From assembly GCA_009786045.1 (NCBI GenBank), contig WQTY01000174.1, positions 1-5,450 on the forward strand: DNA of 5,450 nucleotides. Direction: 5' to 3'. The DNA is from Pseudomonadota bacterium. GTDB taxonomy: Bacteria > Myxococcota_A > Bradymonadia > UBA4248. Numbering within the stretch: position 1 is the first letter of the stretch; each line of letters opens with the position of its first letter. Of this stretch, positions 1 through 5,450 are shown one piece after another. Position numbers and translations under genes: made by a program. The notes beneath the pieces are model-generated. The model did not search any database and had not been told where the DNA came from. It worked only from the letters and a program-made list of their open reading frames with translations.

Positions 1-15
1 TTTTTGTCGTGCCTT

Positions 16-39
16 TTCGGGGGAGTCTTCGGGGGAGCC
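16..39. repeat. Two tandem 12-bp units
   Basis: TTCGGGGGAG occurs at 16-25 and again at 28-37, giving two 12-bp units (TTCGGGGGAGTC then TTCGGGGGAGCC). The second copy forms the left arm of the hairpin at 30-49, so the first looks like a partial duplication of that arm. Either copy could in principle pair with the single right arm at 42-49. Confidence 0.7.
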
Positions 40-60
40 AGCTCCCCCGAACCCCCTGCA
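30..60 (-). repeat. G-rich hairpin repeat, copy 1
   Basis: A perfect inverted repeat, CGGGGGAGCCAGCTCCCCCG (30-49), is followed by AACCCCCTGCA (50-60). The 31 bases match 1276-1306 at all but one position. Read on the minus strand the unit runs TGCAGGGGGT and then the stem-loop. In that direction no T-run follows the stem, so this is not a standard intrinsic terminator. Confidence 0.8.
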
Positions 61-75
61 ATGCTGTCGCATTGC
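58..75. repeat. Inner hairpin of copy 1
   Basis: GCAATGC (58-64), loop TGTC, and GCATTGC (69-75) form a perfect 7-bp stem. The 3' arm begins a version of the shared motif (69-83). It occupies the same slot as the 7-bp stem at 1598-1614 but has different bases that still pair. Confidence 0.7.
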
Positions 76-197
76 TTTGGGGGCAAAACATTCTTGCCTT
101 CGGACAAAAACTGTTGCCCCTTTTGATTTTTATAAGCGTTTTCAGGTTATTTTCTGCTCGTGGCAGCGAGGTATGCAGCCAAAAACAACAACATTTT

Positions 198-291
198 GCC
201 CTTCACCCACAAGCGATACGTCTCCTGGGGCAGATAATATCTGCCCGCGCAGGGGGTGTGGGAACCCCCTAGCAGCTTCGCTGGCGTCCCC
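198..291 (+). repeat. Right half-element, copy 2
   Basis: GCCCTTCACCCACAAGCGATAC (198-219) matches 1583-1604 at 21 of 22 bases. It is followed by an 8-bp stem GGGCAGAT (228-235) and ATCTGCCC (239-246). Next comes GCAGGGGGTGTGGG (249-262), identical to 1613-1626. AGGGGGT (251-257) pairs with ACCCCCT (264-270). A small CAGC-TTC-GCTG hairpin lies at 273-283. The order of parts is that of the right half of the other gap, but the outer hairpin is rearranged and the inner hairpin has a different sequence. Confidence 0.7.
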
Positions 292-318
292 CTAAAGATA
301 AATCGTGGCGACGCCTCC

Positions 319-1248
319 CTACTCGATAAATGATGGCATGGAAAGATAGCGATCACCCGTATCAGGCAGCACGACAACGACGGTCTTGCCTGCATTCTCC
401 GAGCGACGTGCCAGCACCATCGCCGCATACAGCGCCGCTCCCGATGAAACGCCCACCAAAAGCCCCTCACTGCGGGCAAGCTTCCGGGAGGTTTCAAACG
501 CATCCTCATCCCTGACGGCAATGACCTCGTCATAGATCGATGTATTCAGGGTCTCGGGCACAAACCCCGCGCCAATCCCCTGGATCTTGTGCGAACCGGG
601 CGTTCCTTCAGATAAAACCGGAGAACCCGCAGGTTCAACCGCCACGACTTTCAGGCCGGGCTTGTGCGACTTCAAATACTCACCCGCCCCGGAGATCGTC
701 CCCCCTGTACCAACCCCTGCGACAAAGATGTCAACCATGCCATCCGTGTCCTCCCATATCTCCGGCCCTGTCGTATTCAGGTGAATTCGGGGGTTGGCAG
801 GATTCGTAAACTGACTGGGAATGAAGCTGTTGGGGATCTCTGCTGCCAGCGCCTGCGCTTTCGCAATCGCGCCCTTCATCCCCATGGCACCTTCCGTCAG
901 CACCAGCTCCGCACCATAAGCACGCAAAAGATTCCGGCGCTCCACCGTCATCGTCTCGGGCATCGTCAAAATGGTACGATACCCGCGCGACGCCGCCACC
1001 GAAGCAAGTCCAATGCCCGTGTTCCCGCTCGTAGGTTCGATAATGACACTCCCGGCCTTTAGCACGCCCCGCGCCTCGGCATCCTCGATCATCGCCTTGG
1101 CCGCTCTGTCCTTCACGCTCCCAGTCGGATTGAAGTACTCCAGCTTCGCAAGAATCGTTGCCTGCAGCGATGCCTCCCTGACAAACTTGCCTAACGATAA
1201 TAGCGGCGTGCCGCCAATCAAATCCGTAAGATTCTCATATACCCGCAT
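319..1248 (-). CDS. cysK: Cysteine synthase (O-acetylserine sulfhydrylase), CysK type
   Basis: This cytoplasmic PLP enzyme makes L-cysteine and acetate from O-acetyl-L-serine and sulfide, the last step of cysteine biosynthesis. At 309 aa it has the usual length of the short bacterial CysK form. The PLP lysine is K46, in [12 protein letters not shown]. The substrate-binding loop PTSGNTG is at 72-78. The phosphate-binding glycine turn GTGGT is at 180-184, GVSSGA is at 266-271, and PDTGDRYLS is at 295-303. All expected motifs are intact, and no regulatory CBS domain is attached, which argues against cystathionine beta-synthase. CysM is less likely because the sequence around the active site follows the CysK pattern. 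The ATG start is fixed by AGGAGG 8 bases upstream. Stop is TAG. Wide gaps on both sides suggest it is transcribed alone. No cys regulator site was recognised. Confidence 0.96.
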   Translation of the reverse strand: MRVYENLTDLIGGTPLLSLGKFVREASLQATILAKLEYFNPTGSVKDRAAKAMIEDAEARGVLKAGSVIIEPTSGNTGIGLASVAASRGYRTILTMPETMTVERRNLLRAYGAELVLTEGAMGMKGAIAKAQALAAEIPNSFIPSQFTNPANPRIHLNTTGPEIWEDTDGMVDIFVAGVGTGGTISGAGEYLKSHKPGLKVVAVEPAGSPVLSEGTPGSHKIQGIGAGFVPETLNTSIYDEVIAVRDEDAFETSRKLARSEGLLVGVSSGAALYAAMVLARRSENAGKTVVVVLPDTGDRYLSMPSFIE

Positions 1249-1256
1249 CTTTCCTG

Positions 1257-1262
1257 CCTCCT
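1257..1262 (-). promoter_or_regulatory. Ribosome binding site of cysK
   Basis: On the minus strand AGGAGG lies 8 bases before the ATG at 1248, inside AAAAAGGAGG. It fixes the cysK start. An AT-rich spacer of 13 bases separates it from the G-rich hairpin at 1276-1295. Confidence 0.9.
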
Positions 1263-1275
1263 TTTTATTTTTATG

Positions 1276-1306
1276 CGGGGGAGCCAGCTCCCCCGTACCC
1301 CCTGCA
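1276..1306 (-). repeat. G-rich hairpin repeat, copy 3, in the cysK leader
   Basis: CGGGGGAGCCAGCTCCCCCG (1276-1295) is a perfect 8-9 bp stem, followed by TACCCCCTGCA. It differs from copy 1 (30-60) at one base. On the minus strand it ends just before the AT-rich spacer and ribosome binding site of cysK, so any cysK transcript starting further upstream carries it about 28 bases before the start codon. Confidence 0.8.
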
Positions 1307-1308
1307 AG

Positions 1309-1364
1309 CCTCCCCTTCCAGGGGAGGTGGCGCCGCAGGCGACGAAGGGGTTTCGCATCGCCTG
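1309..1364. repeat. Hairpin cluster in the left half-element
   Basis: CCTCCCCT (1309-1316) and AGGGGAGG (1320-1327) form an 8-bp stem with a TCC loop. It is followed by CAGGCGA (1336-1342) pairing with TCGCCTG (1358-1364), with an inner CGAA (1343-1346) and TTCG (1352-1355). From memory, the series CCTCCCCTTCCAGGGGAGG then GACGAAGGGG resembles intergenic repeats common in many gut bacteria; I could not check this. Confidence 0.6.
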
Positions 1365-1479
1365 TGGGTGGGGATGCAGCTCGTCACCACGTTTTCAATC
1401 CGCACTCATGTCATGTTGCTGTTTTCTCAGAAAGCAAAGTAACAGTCATCAAGATTCGTAGTGACTTAAGCTGAATACG

Positions 1480-1525
1480 CTGCCCAGGCAGGGGGCTGGT
1501 GCCGAGTTCTAAAATTCTCCAGCCC
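1480..1525. repeat. Hairpins in the centre of the gap
   Basis: CTGCC (1480-1484) and GGCAG (1487-1491) form a short stem with a CA loop. GGGCTGG (1493-1499) pairs with CCAGCCC (1519-1525) across a 19-base loop. GCAGGGGG at 1488-1495 echoes the core of the G-rich repeat units. These may be a decayed further copy; no function is evident. Confidence 0.4.
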
Positions 1526-1582
1526 TCGCAGATGGGAAACCGCCACAAAATGCGACAATTTTCGCCAAAAATGACGCACTTC

Positions 1583-1643
1583 GCCCTTTACCCACAAGCG
1601 ATACTTCGTATCGCAGGGGGTGTGGGGGAACGAGTTCCCCCAC
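1583..1643 (+). repeat. Right half-element with two adjacent perfect hairpins, copy 4
   Basis: After GCCCTTTACCCACAAGCGATAC (1583-1604) comes the palindrome GCGATACTTCGTATCGC (1598-1614), a 7-bp stem with a TTC loop. Next is GCAGGGGGT, then GTGGGGGAAC (1622-1631) with its exact complement at 1634-1643, a 10-bp stem with a 2-base gap. Immediately outside lies an A-rich tract (1644-1660). In the direction of the lipoprotein gene the T-run comes before the stem, not after, so it is the wrong way round for an intrinsic terminator. Confidence 0.8.
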
Positions 1644-1663
1644 AAAAGAAAAATAAAAATGCA

Positions 1664-3733
1664 CTAACGCGGTTGGGGTTTCCTGGCATTTGAATCGGGA
1701 TTTTCTTTGGCATCGCGTTCGAGCGTGAGGCGTTCGATTGTCGACAGCAGCTCGTCGATATGCTCCCATGTCTGGATGATATGTTCGAAAGACACAGGGG
1801 GCGCTGCGTGACGATCGATAAAGCGAGCATAGTCGATGGTCAGATTAAAAAGCGCTGCCTGATTCTGGAGAATCGCAAGAAGCACCTCGGACTCTGCGCG
1901 ACGTGCGTGGGGTTTGGCGATCTCATCAAGTGTACTGTCCAGTGCAGAAACGCTGCGCAAAAAACTGGCATACGTCCCGTTGGGTTCGGCGTAAAGTGTC
2001 CAAATCCGCTGCCAGGCATCAAGCTTTTTCCACGTAATGTCCGCATTGGATGTCTCTGCAAACCAGGCATAAATCTCTGACAAACGCTGCACAAGACGGC
2101 TCAGATGCAACTGGCAGAGCTTGAGCACAATCAGCGAATGGCCAAGGGTTCGCTCCTGGATAGGGCTTTGCCGCCACAGAACGACCCATGGGCTCGTCCT
2201 CGGCGAATTGGCAAGTTCGGCCTCGGGAAAACTCCGGCAGGCACCATCCTTGCAGAGTCGGAGCAGCTCATCTCGAATGCCGACCAAATGCGCCTCAAGC
2301 TCGGAAATGGCCAAAAGTCCGCGCTCAACCTCATCAATGCGCGCAGGCGAACGAAGTGTCTCAAGGATCGTTGCAATATAGGCGGGATAGGGTCTGCCCC
2401 GTCTGTCGTTGGGCTGGGGCGGTTCCGGCTTCAACACAGAGCCCGGCAACTGGAGCTCCGAAACGATGTTGTGATAGAGCACATTCCAGACCTCCGCATT
2501 CTCGACCGCCGGCTTGGAATGATGGCGGATGGAATCAATGAACTCCGGCATCCCCGTCCAAACCAGATAGCTTGTCTCATCCCACAGCACGAGCACCAGA
2601 TCCTGAGCACGCGCCAGACGAGCCTCCTGAACGCGAAGCCCCACCTGAAAACGCTCAATTTCGCTCGCAAGATACTCATGATTCATGGCGCTGTAAGCCT
2701 CAAGGCCAAGACGAAACTTAATCACATTGGCCGCGTTGTCGGTCTGGTTCAATGCCCACTGCATGGGAAGCAATGCATCGTACAACCCGGCCAACACACG
2801 AAGACGGCGCAGATTCTTATTAATGCAGGCAAAACCCACCACGTGATTGGGCGAGGCGAAACTTTGCTCAACAGCCTGAACACTGGCCGTCAGGCCATGA
2901 AAGGCCTGAATAACCCGTCCATACTCCTGTATCCACGTATCGAGCGCCTTGAGGGGAACCTCCCCGGTACTGGCAAGGTACTGCCAGCGCTCATTGGATG
3001 CCATGGCATGGTTCCAGTCGCGAAGATTCGTTTGCGCCTGCAAAAACAGGGGGGCCATCTGAGCCAGACGGCCCATGCGAAAGTGAAGCTCACCAGGTTT
3101 CCAGGCACCGTTTGGCTTCGGAAAGAGCGCCTGATGCGCATGAACCTGCCTCATAAACGCCACCACTGGTTCAACGACCCTGACATCGGCGTGTTTAATG
3201 CGATCCTTAAACAGGGGAATGAATTGACTAAACGAATTCTCGACATAACGCGTGGCCATATCGAGCCTGCCAAGCCGCCATAGCACATTGCGGTGCTGCT
3301 GGAGCATGAGCTGGATCTGAGAGCGTTGATGGAGACTGAAAATCGAGCTCGGCGGTACACAAACTTCCGAAGGATCAACCTGGAGGTTCGACAAAACCAG
3401 AGCATTACGGCGAAGAAGCTGATACTGCTCAAGGCTGGCAATCGCCTCCTTCCACAAACGCCGCTCGTCCCTGTGCAGTTTTGTCTCAAGCGCCTCCGGC
3501 ACCTCGATCTCGCTTCGCAGCGCCGCCGTCACAATGGCCCAGTCCATCCGCTGCCCAGACCAGGCCTCCTTGGATGCAAACGGCGACAGGGCAACGTCTT
3601 CCCAGGCAATCGCCGGCAGAGGTTCCAGGACAATCGCCTCTTCGCGCCTGCAGGCGACAAGTGCAAGCGCCATCAGCACACACACCGAAAACCAGCAAAA
3701 CGCACCCTGACAGGAACGCCACCCCCCACTCAT
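1664..3733 (-). CDS. Large helical lipoprotein of unknown function
   Basis: This 689-aa protein is not one I recognise. The N-terminus is a lipoprotein signal: a hydrophobic stretch at about 13-27 ends in the lipobox LVAC with the lipidated cysteine at C28. The next residue is Arg, not Asp, which in enteric bacteria would not cause inner-membrane retention. The mature chain of about 660 aa appears almost wholly alpha-helical, with many Leu/Glu/Arg/Gln-rich amphipathic stretches, a proline-rich break around 430-450 (KPEPPQPNDRRGRPYP), and a short charged Pro-containing tail. A CX4C pair lies at C494/C499, with single cysteines at 125, 303 and 540. No catalytic motif is visible. Its ATG overlaps the upstream stop as ATGA and lacks a strong ribosome binding site, so translation is probably coupled to the upstream gene. 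Role is inferred only: an envelope partner or scaffold for the upstream membrane protein. Stop is TAG. Confidence 0.85.
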   Translation of the reverse strand: MSGGWRSCQGAFCWFSVCVLMALALVACRREEAIVLEPLPAIAWEDVALSPFASKEAWSGQRMDWAIVTAALRSEIEVPEALETKLHRDERRLWKEAIASLEQYQLLRRNALVLSNLQVDPSEVCVPPSSIFSLHQRSQIQLMLQQHRNVLWRLGRLDMATRYVENSFSQFIPLFKDRIKHADVRVVEPVVAFMRQVHAHQALFPKPNGAWKPGELHFRMGRLAQMAPLFLQAQTNLRDWNHAMASNERWQYLASTGEVPLKALDTWIQEYGRVIQAFHGLTASVQAVEQSFASPNHVVGFACINKNLRRLRVLAGLYDALLPMQWALNQTDNAANVIKFRLGLEAYSAMNHEYLASEIERFQVGLRVQEARLARAQDLVLVLWDETSYLVWTGMPEFIDSIRHHSKPAVENAEVWNVLYHNIVSELQLPGSVLKPEPPQPNDRRGRPYPAYIATILETLRSPARIDEVERGLLAISELEAHLVGIRDELLRLCKDGACRSFPEAELANSPRTSPWVVLWRQSPIQERTLGHSLIVLKLCQLHLSRLVQRLSEIYAWFAETSNADITWKKLDAWQRIWTLYAEPNGTYASFLRSVSALDSTLDEIAKPHARRAESEVLLAILQNQAALFNLTIDYARFIDRHAAPPVSFEHIIQTWEHIDELLSTIERLTLERDAKENPDSNARKPQPR
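3730..3733 (-). promoter_or_regulatory. ATGA stop/start overlap (translational coupling)
   Basis: The TGA stop of the membrane-protein gene (3732-3730) overlaps the ATG of the lipoprotein gene (3733-3731) by two bases within ATGA. The bases just before the ATG hold no strong purine-rich binding site. Coupled translation by a reinitiating ribosome is the likely arrangement. Confidence 0.85.
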
Positions 3734-5103
3734 GAGGATACCGGCCTATGCGATGGGCCTGCGCCCAAGTCACTCGAACCAGAATCCGACGCGTCATCTG
3801 CCGGCGCCTTCGACTTTTGATCCGCCTCCCGGATAGCTTCAAAGTTGACGTCAATCTGAATGGCATAACGACAAAGATAATGCTGCAAATCCTGCCCACC
3901 CTCGACCTGCGCAAACTTCGGCACAAACAGCCCCTTCGCAGCCTCCTCCTCAACAGGCTCACACCGCCACTGGTGCGGGAGAATCTCTGTCACATACCCC
4001 GGGGCATCGGGCGCCTCAAGCCGAAGGCTCAGCTTGTCCGTGATCACGATCGGATGCCCCTGCCCATAGGTCGAAAAAACAAACGGCTCACCCGGTTCCA
4101 CCCTGACCTGAGACATCGCTCCCGAAGACCTGAAGGCCATCAGCGGCTCACCCAGAAAAAACACCCGCGTACCAGGCGTATCGGTCGTGATCGTCATCTG
4201 CCCATAAAGCGCAAACGGGTGATCCGTCAGATACCGCAGCAAGTTGCGCGCCTCAGCGCCCAAACCCTCACGCTCGGCAAGCCCCTGCCCGATGGGTTGT
4301 GTCAAATCGACCCCGGCAATCGCCGCCAGGGAAGGATGCACTTTCAGCGCATTGGCAAGACCGCCGATCTTTTCGGAAGGCTCAAACAATATGCCCTGCG
4401 CCATTTGTCCATACTGCTCACGGAACATTATCTCCCTGAACACCGTCCACTCACAGGCCTCTTCCTCACAATAGGGCAGCCGGGGAGAGGTATCCGGCGT
4501 CAGCACAATGCTGCGAAAAATCCTCTGAAGCGTGATATCGCCCTTCCTGACCGGAAACCAGTCGTAATAGGCCACCTGGCGCGACAAAGGCAAAAAACCC
4601 TCAGCCGCAAAATCAAAACGCAAAACCGTACTCTCCTGAACGGGGAGATAGCGAATCCAGGTCGACTCATGGGCGCGAAGATCCGTGTAATATCCCTGGG
4701 GCGTCCGGGCATAAAGCGGCACCCCCTGTAGCGCAATGCGCACAGAGGGAGGAAATGAATCCAAAAAAGCAATCTCCGCATACTCGGCAAGCAGGCGACG
4801 GGCCTCCTCCTGCACGAGGCTCGCCTCATGCCGGGCCAGATATGCCGCCTGCTCCCTGTCCTCGATAAGCTCCCTGGCAAAAATAATGACCACAACGATA
4901 GCGAACACCACCACCAGGCCGCCCACCAGCGTCAGCACCGCCTTGAGCAGAATCCGACCGCGGCTCTGGACAGCCTCGCCTGCCTGAAAACCCTTCTCCG
5001 ATACTGGCGCCTTCTTAAAACCCCAAATGCCCGCCATCGCCTCATGGCGACACCTGACCGCCTCGCGCTCAGCCAGCCCCTTTTCCCGAACGTCGTCCTT
5101 CAC
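3730..5103 (-). CDS. Single-pass membrane protein with two PEGA-like segments, unknown function
   Basis: From the GTG at 5103 this is about 457 aa. Residues 1-50 are polar and basic (cytoplasmic). One strong membrane helix spans about 51-75 (valine/isoleucine-rich, ending IIFA). A charged helix at about 76-112 leads into the extracytoplasmic part. Two stretches resemble PEGA-type beta domains: about 117-200 (beginning PPSVRIALQGVPLYARTPQG) and about 297-382 (with TDTPGTRVFFLGEPL). This is resemblance by eye, not a confirmed match. Four extracytoplasmic cysteines, C212/C217 (CX4C) and C381/C411, could form two disulfides. The C-terminal tail of about 27 residues is Ser/Asp/Ala-rich and probably disordered. 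The frame stays open to a TTG at 5427 (TAA in frame at 5436-5434), but the extra N-terminus runs through a hairpin repeat. ATG at 5172 or 5037 are the alternative starts. It heads an operon with the downstream lipoprotein gene. Confidence 0.8.
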   Translation of the reverse strand: MKDDVREKGLAEREAVRCRHEAMAGIWGFKKAPVSEKGFQAGEAVQSRGRILLKAVLTLVGGLVVVFAIVVVIIFARELIEDREQAAYLARHEASLVQEEARRLLAEYAEIAFLDSFPPSVRIALQGVPLYARTPQGYYTDLRAHESTWIRYLPVQESTVLRFDFAAEGFLPLSRQVAYYDWFPVRKGDITLQRIFRSIVLTPDTSPRLPYCEEEACEWTVFREIMFREQYGQMAQGILFEPSEKIGGLANALKVHPSLAAIAGVDLTQPIGQGLAEREGLGAEARNLLRYLTDHPFALYGQMTITTDTPGTRVFFLGEPLMAFRSSGAMSQVRVEPGEPFVFSTYGQGHPIVITDKLSLRLEAPDAPGYVTEILPHQWRCEPVEEEAAKGLFVPKFAQVEGGQDLQHYLCRYAIQIDVNFEAIREADQKSKAPADDASDSGSSDLGAGPSHRPVSS

Positions 5104-5114
5104 TGGCCCTTCAC

Positions 5115-5120
5115 CCTCCT
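5115..5120 (-). promoter_or_regulatory. Ribosome binding site favouring the GTG start at 5103
   Basis: On the minus strand a perfect AGGAGG lies 11 bases before the GTG at 5103, slightly longer than the ideal spacing. It is the only strong site among the candidate starts: the ATG at 5172 has only a weak GAAGG, and the ATG at 5037 has only an AGG placed too close. Confidence 0.6.
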
Positions 5121-5280
5121 CTCTCGCTGCCAAAATGCTGACACAGACAAACACCCATGCGTCTGAAGCCATCTTCGGCGCCTTCATGCGAAGAGGAAAC
5201 ACGCACCCCATCCGCAGAATAGCCAGATTCGCATTTTTTATGCCGAAAATCTGCAACAATTCTGATCGCGGTGGAGAACC

Positions 5281-5303
5281 GTGTGGGGGCCGAGCCCCCT
5301 GCG
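5281..5303 (-). repeat. Short G-rich hairpin repeat, copy 5
   Basis: GGGGGC (5285-5290), loop CGA, and GCCCCC (5294-5299) form a 6-bp stem. On the minus strand it reads GCAGGGGGCTCGGCCCCCAC, which shares the GCAGGGGG start and C-rich end of the units flanking cysK but is shorter. It appears to be a trimmed member of the same family, pointing toward the operon. Confidence 0.55.
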
Positions 5304-5450
5304 CCGCTATCGCACTCGCCTTATCACTGACGGCAGGGTCGCGGCGTCGAAATGGTGCAGATTCCAGGCGTGGAAGGGAGCGTACTTCGTACGTGACCGA
5401 CCACAACGACGCCGCTGACGACGACAATGCACATTATTGCACTAGCCAAG

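Larger units (their letters stand above)
1..318. repeat. Compound hairpin-repeat region downstream of cysK
   Basis: This stretch has no credible gene; short open frames here run through inverted repeats. It is built as two facing half-elements. The left half (about 30-88) has a G-rich hairpin, ACCCCCTGC, and a second hairpin. The right half (about 198-291), read on the minus strand, has G-rich repeats, the same CCCACACCCCCTGC string seen in the other gap, a different hairpin, and GTATCGCTTGTGGGT. The same layout recurs at 1262-1660. The middle (about 90-197) is AT-richer and shows no clear signal except GCCAAAAA at 178-185, which also recurs in the other gap at the same distance from the shared motif. 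I see no hairpin followed by a T-run that would serve as a normal terminator for cysK. A dispersed REP/BIME or MITE-like element is my inference. Confidence 0.6.
1262..1660. repeat. Large imperfect inverted repeat between the lipoprotein gene and cysK
   Basis: The gap between two genes holds two facing half-elements, and no credible gene. The left half reads TTTTTATTTTT (1262-1272), G-rich hairpin, TACCCCCTGC, a hairpin cluster, and GCATCGCCTGTGGGT (1355-1369). The right half, read on the minus strand from 1660, gives TTTTTATTTTT, a G-rich hairpin, CACCCCCTGC, a 7-bp hairpin, and GTATCGCTTGTGGGT (1604-1590). The motif agrees at 13 of 15 positions between halves. The centre (about 1371-1582) is mostly unlike between halves. 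No transposase frame or clear target-site duplication is seen. The cysK promoter should lie in this region, but I could not find convincing -35 and -10 boxes. Confidence 0.65.
5104..5450. other. Leader region upstream of the operon
   Basis: I accept no gene here. The operon's frame is open through most of it, but that part contains a G-rich hairpin repeat and has no good ribosome binding site. An imperfect inverted repeat, GATTCGCAT (5226-5234) with ATGCCGAAAATC (5240-5251) around a T-run, is the only other structure near the gene. CGTAC-TTC-GTACG (5383-5393) is a small hairpin similar in loop to the one at 1598-1614. Promoter boxes are not convincing: TATTCT on the minus strand near 5218 lacks a well-spaced -35 partner. 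Confidence 0.45.

Noticed and set aside
228..291. Hairpins after the cysK stop as an intrinsic terminator
   Set aside because: None of the stems is followed by a T-run on the minus strand, and the same stems occur as dispersed repeats in other positions.
147..533. Minus-strand frame of 128 codons across the end of cysK
   Set aside because: It overlaps the C-terminal coding part of cysK in another frame and then runs into the repeat region.
971..1474. Plus-strand frame of 167 codons across the start of cysK
   Set aside because: It is antisense to a confident gene and continues through the hairpin repeats, giving an Arg-rich tract from the repeat sequence.
1..1660. CRISPR array
   Set aside because: The repeats are few, inverted relative to each other, unevenly spaced and separated by a gene, with no regular repeat-spacer pattern.
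2105..3283. Long plus-strand open frame (392 codons) opposite the lipoprotein gene
   Set aside because: It lies wholly antisense to a gene with a lipobox and an ATGA-coupled start. Its translation is rich in Arg, His, Leu and Gly with no domain pattern, typical of a shadow frame in GC-rich coding DNA.
3748..4731. Long plus-strand open frame (327 codons) opposite the membrane-protein gene
   Set aside because: It is antisense to the coding sequence with the membrane anchor. The product is extremely basic with no recognisable motif, and no operon or other plus-strand gene surrounds it.
5104..5427. N-terminal extension of the membrane protein from TTG at 5427
   Set aside because: The region contains a G-rich hairpin repeat shared with non-coding gaps, the start codon is rare, and a strong AGGAGG occurs further down before GTG 5103.

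Overview
The window looks like chromosomal DNA from a Gram-negative, moderately GC-rich bacterium. The evidence is a lipobox-type lipoprotein, a membrane-anchored protein with a large extracytoplasmic part, and strong AGGAGG ribosome binding sites. Its intergenic regions are full of G-rich hairpin repeats of the REP/BIME kind. I cannot place it taxonomically with confidence. All three genes I accept lie on the minus strand; no RNA gene, CRISPR array, insertion sequence or transposase is visible.

Read in transcription order (right to left), 5104-5450 is a leader region with one short G-rich hairpin repeat. It is followed by a two-gene operon. The first gene (3730-5103) encodes a protein of about 457 aa with one N-terminal membrane anchor and two segments resembling PEGA-type beta domains. 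The second (1664-3733) encodes a 689-aa, almost entirely helical lipoprotein. Their stop and start codons overlap as ATGA, so they are very probably translated together and may work together at the envelope. I recognise neither as a named family, and they are the best candidates for something undescribed.

After a repeat-rich gap (1249-1663) comes cysK (319-1248), a complete and typical PLP-dependent cysteine synthase with its own excellent ribosome binding site. A second repeat-rich gap (1-318) follows it.

The two gaps flanking cysK share one architecture. Each has a left half and a mirrored right half. Each half carries, from the outside in, a G-rich hairpin, the string ACCCCCTGC, a second hairpin, and a motif close to GYATYGCYTGTGGGT. 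The second hairpin changes sequence between copies but keeps its pairing, including compensatory changes. This points to a structured, dispersed repeat family and is the most interesting non-coding signal here.
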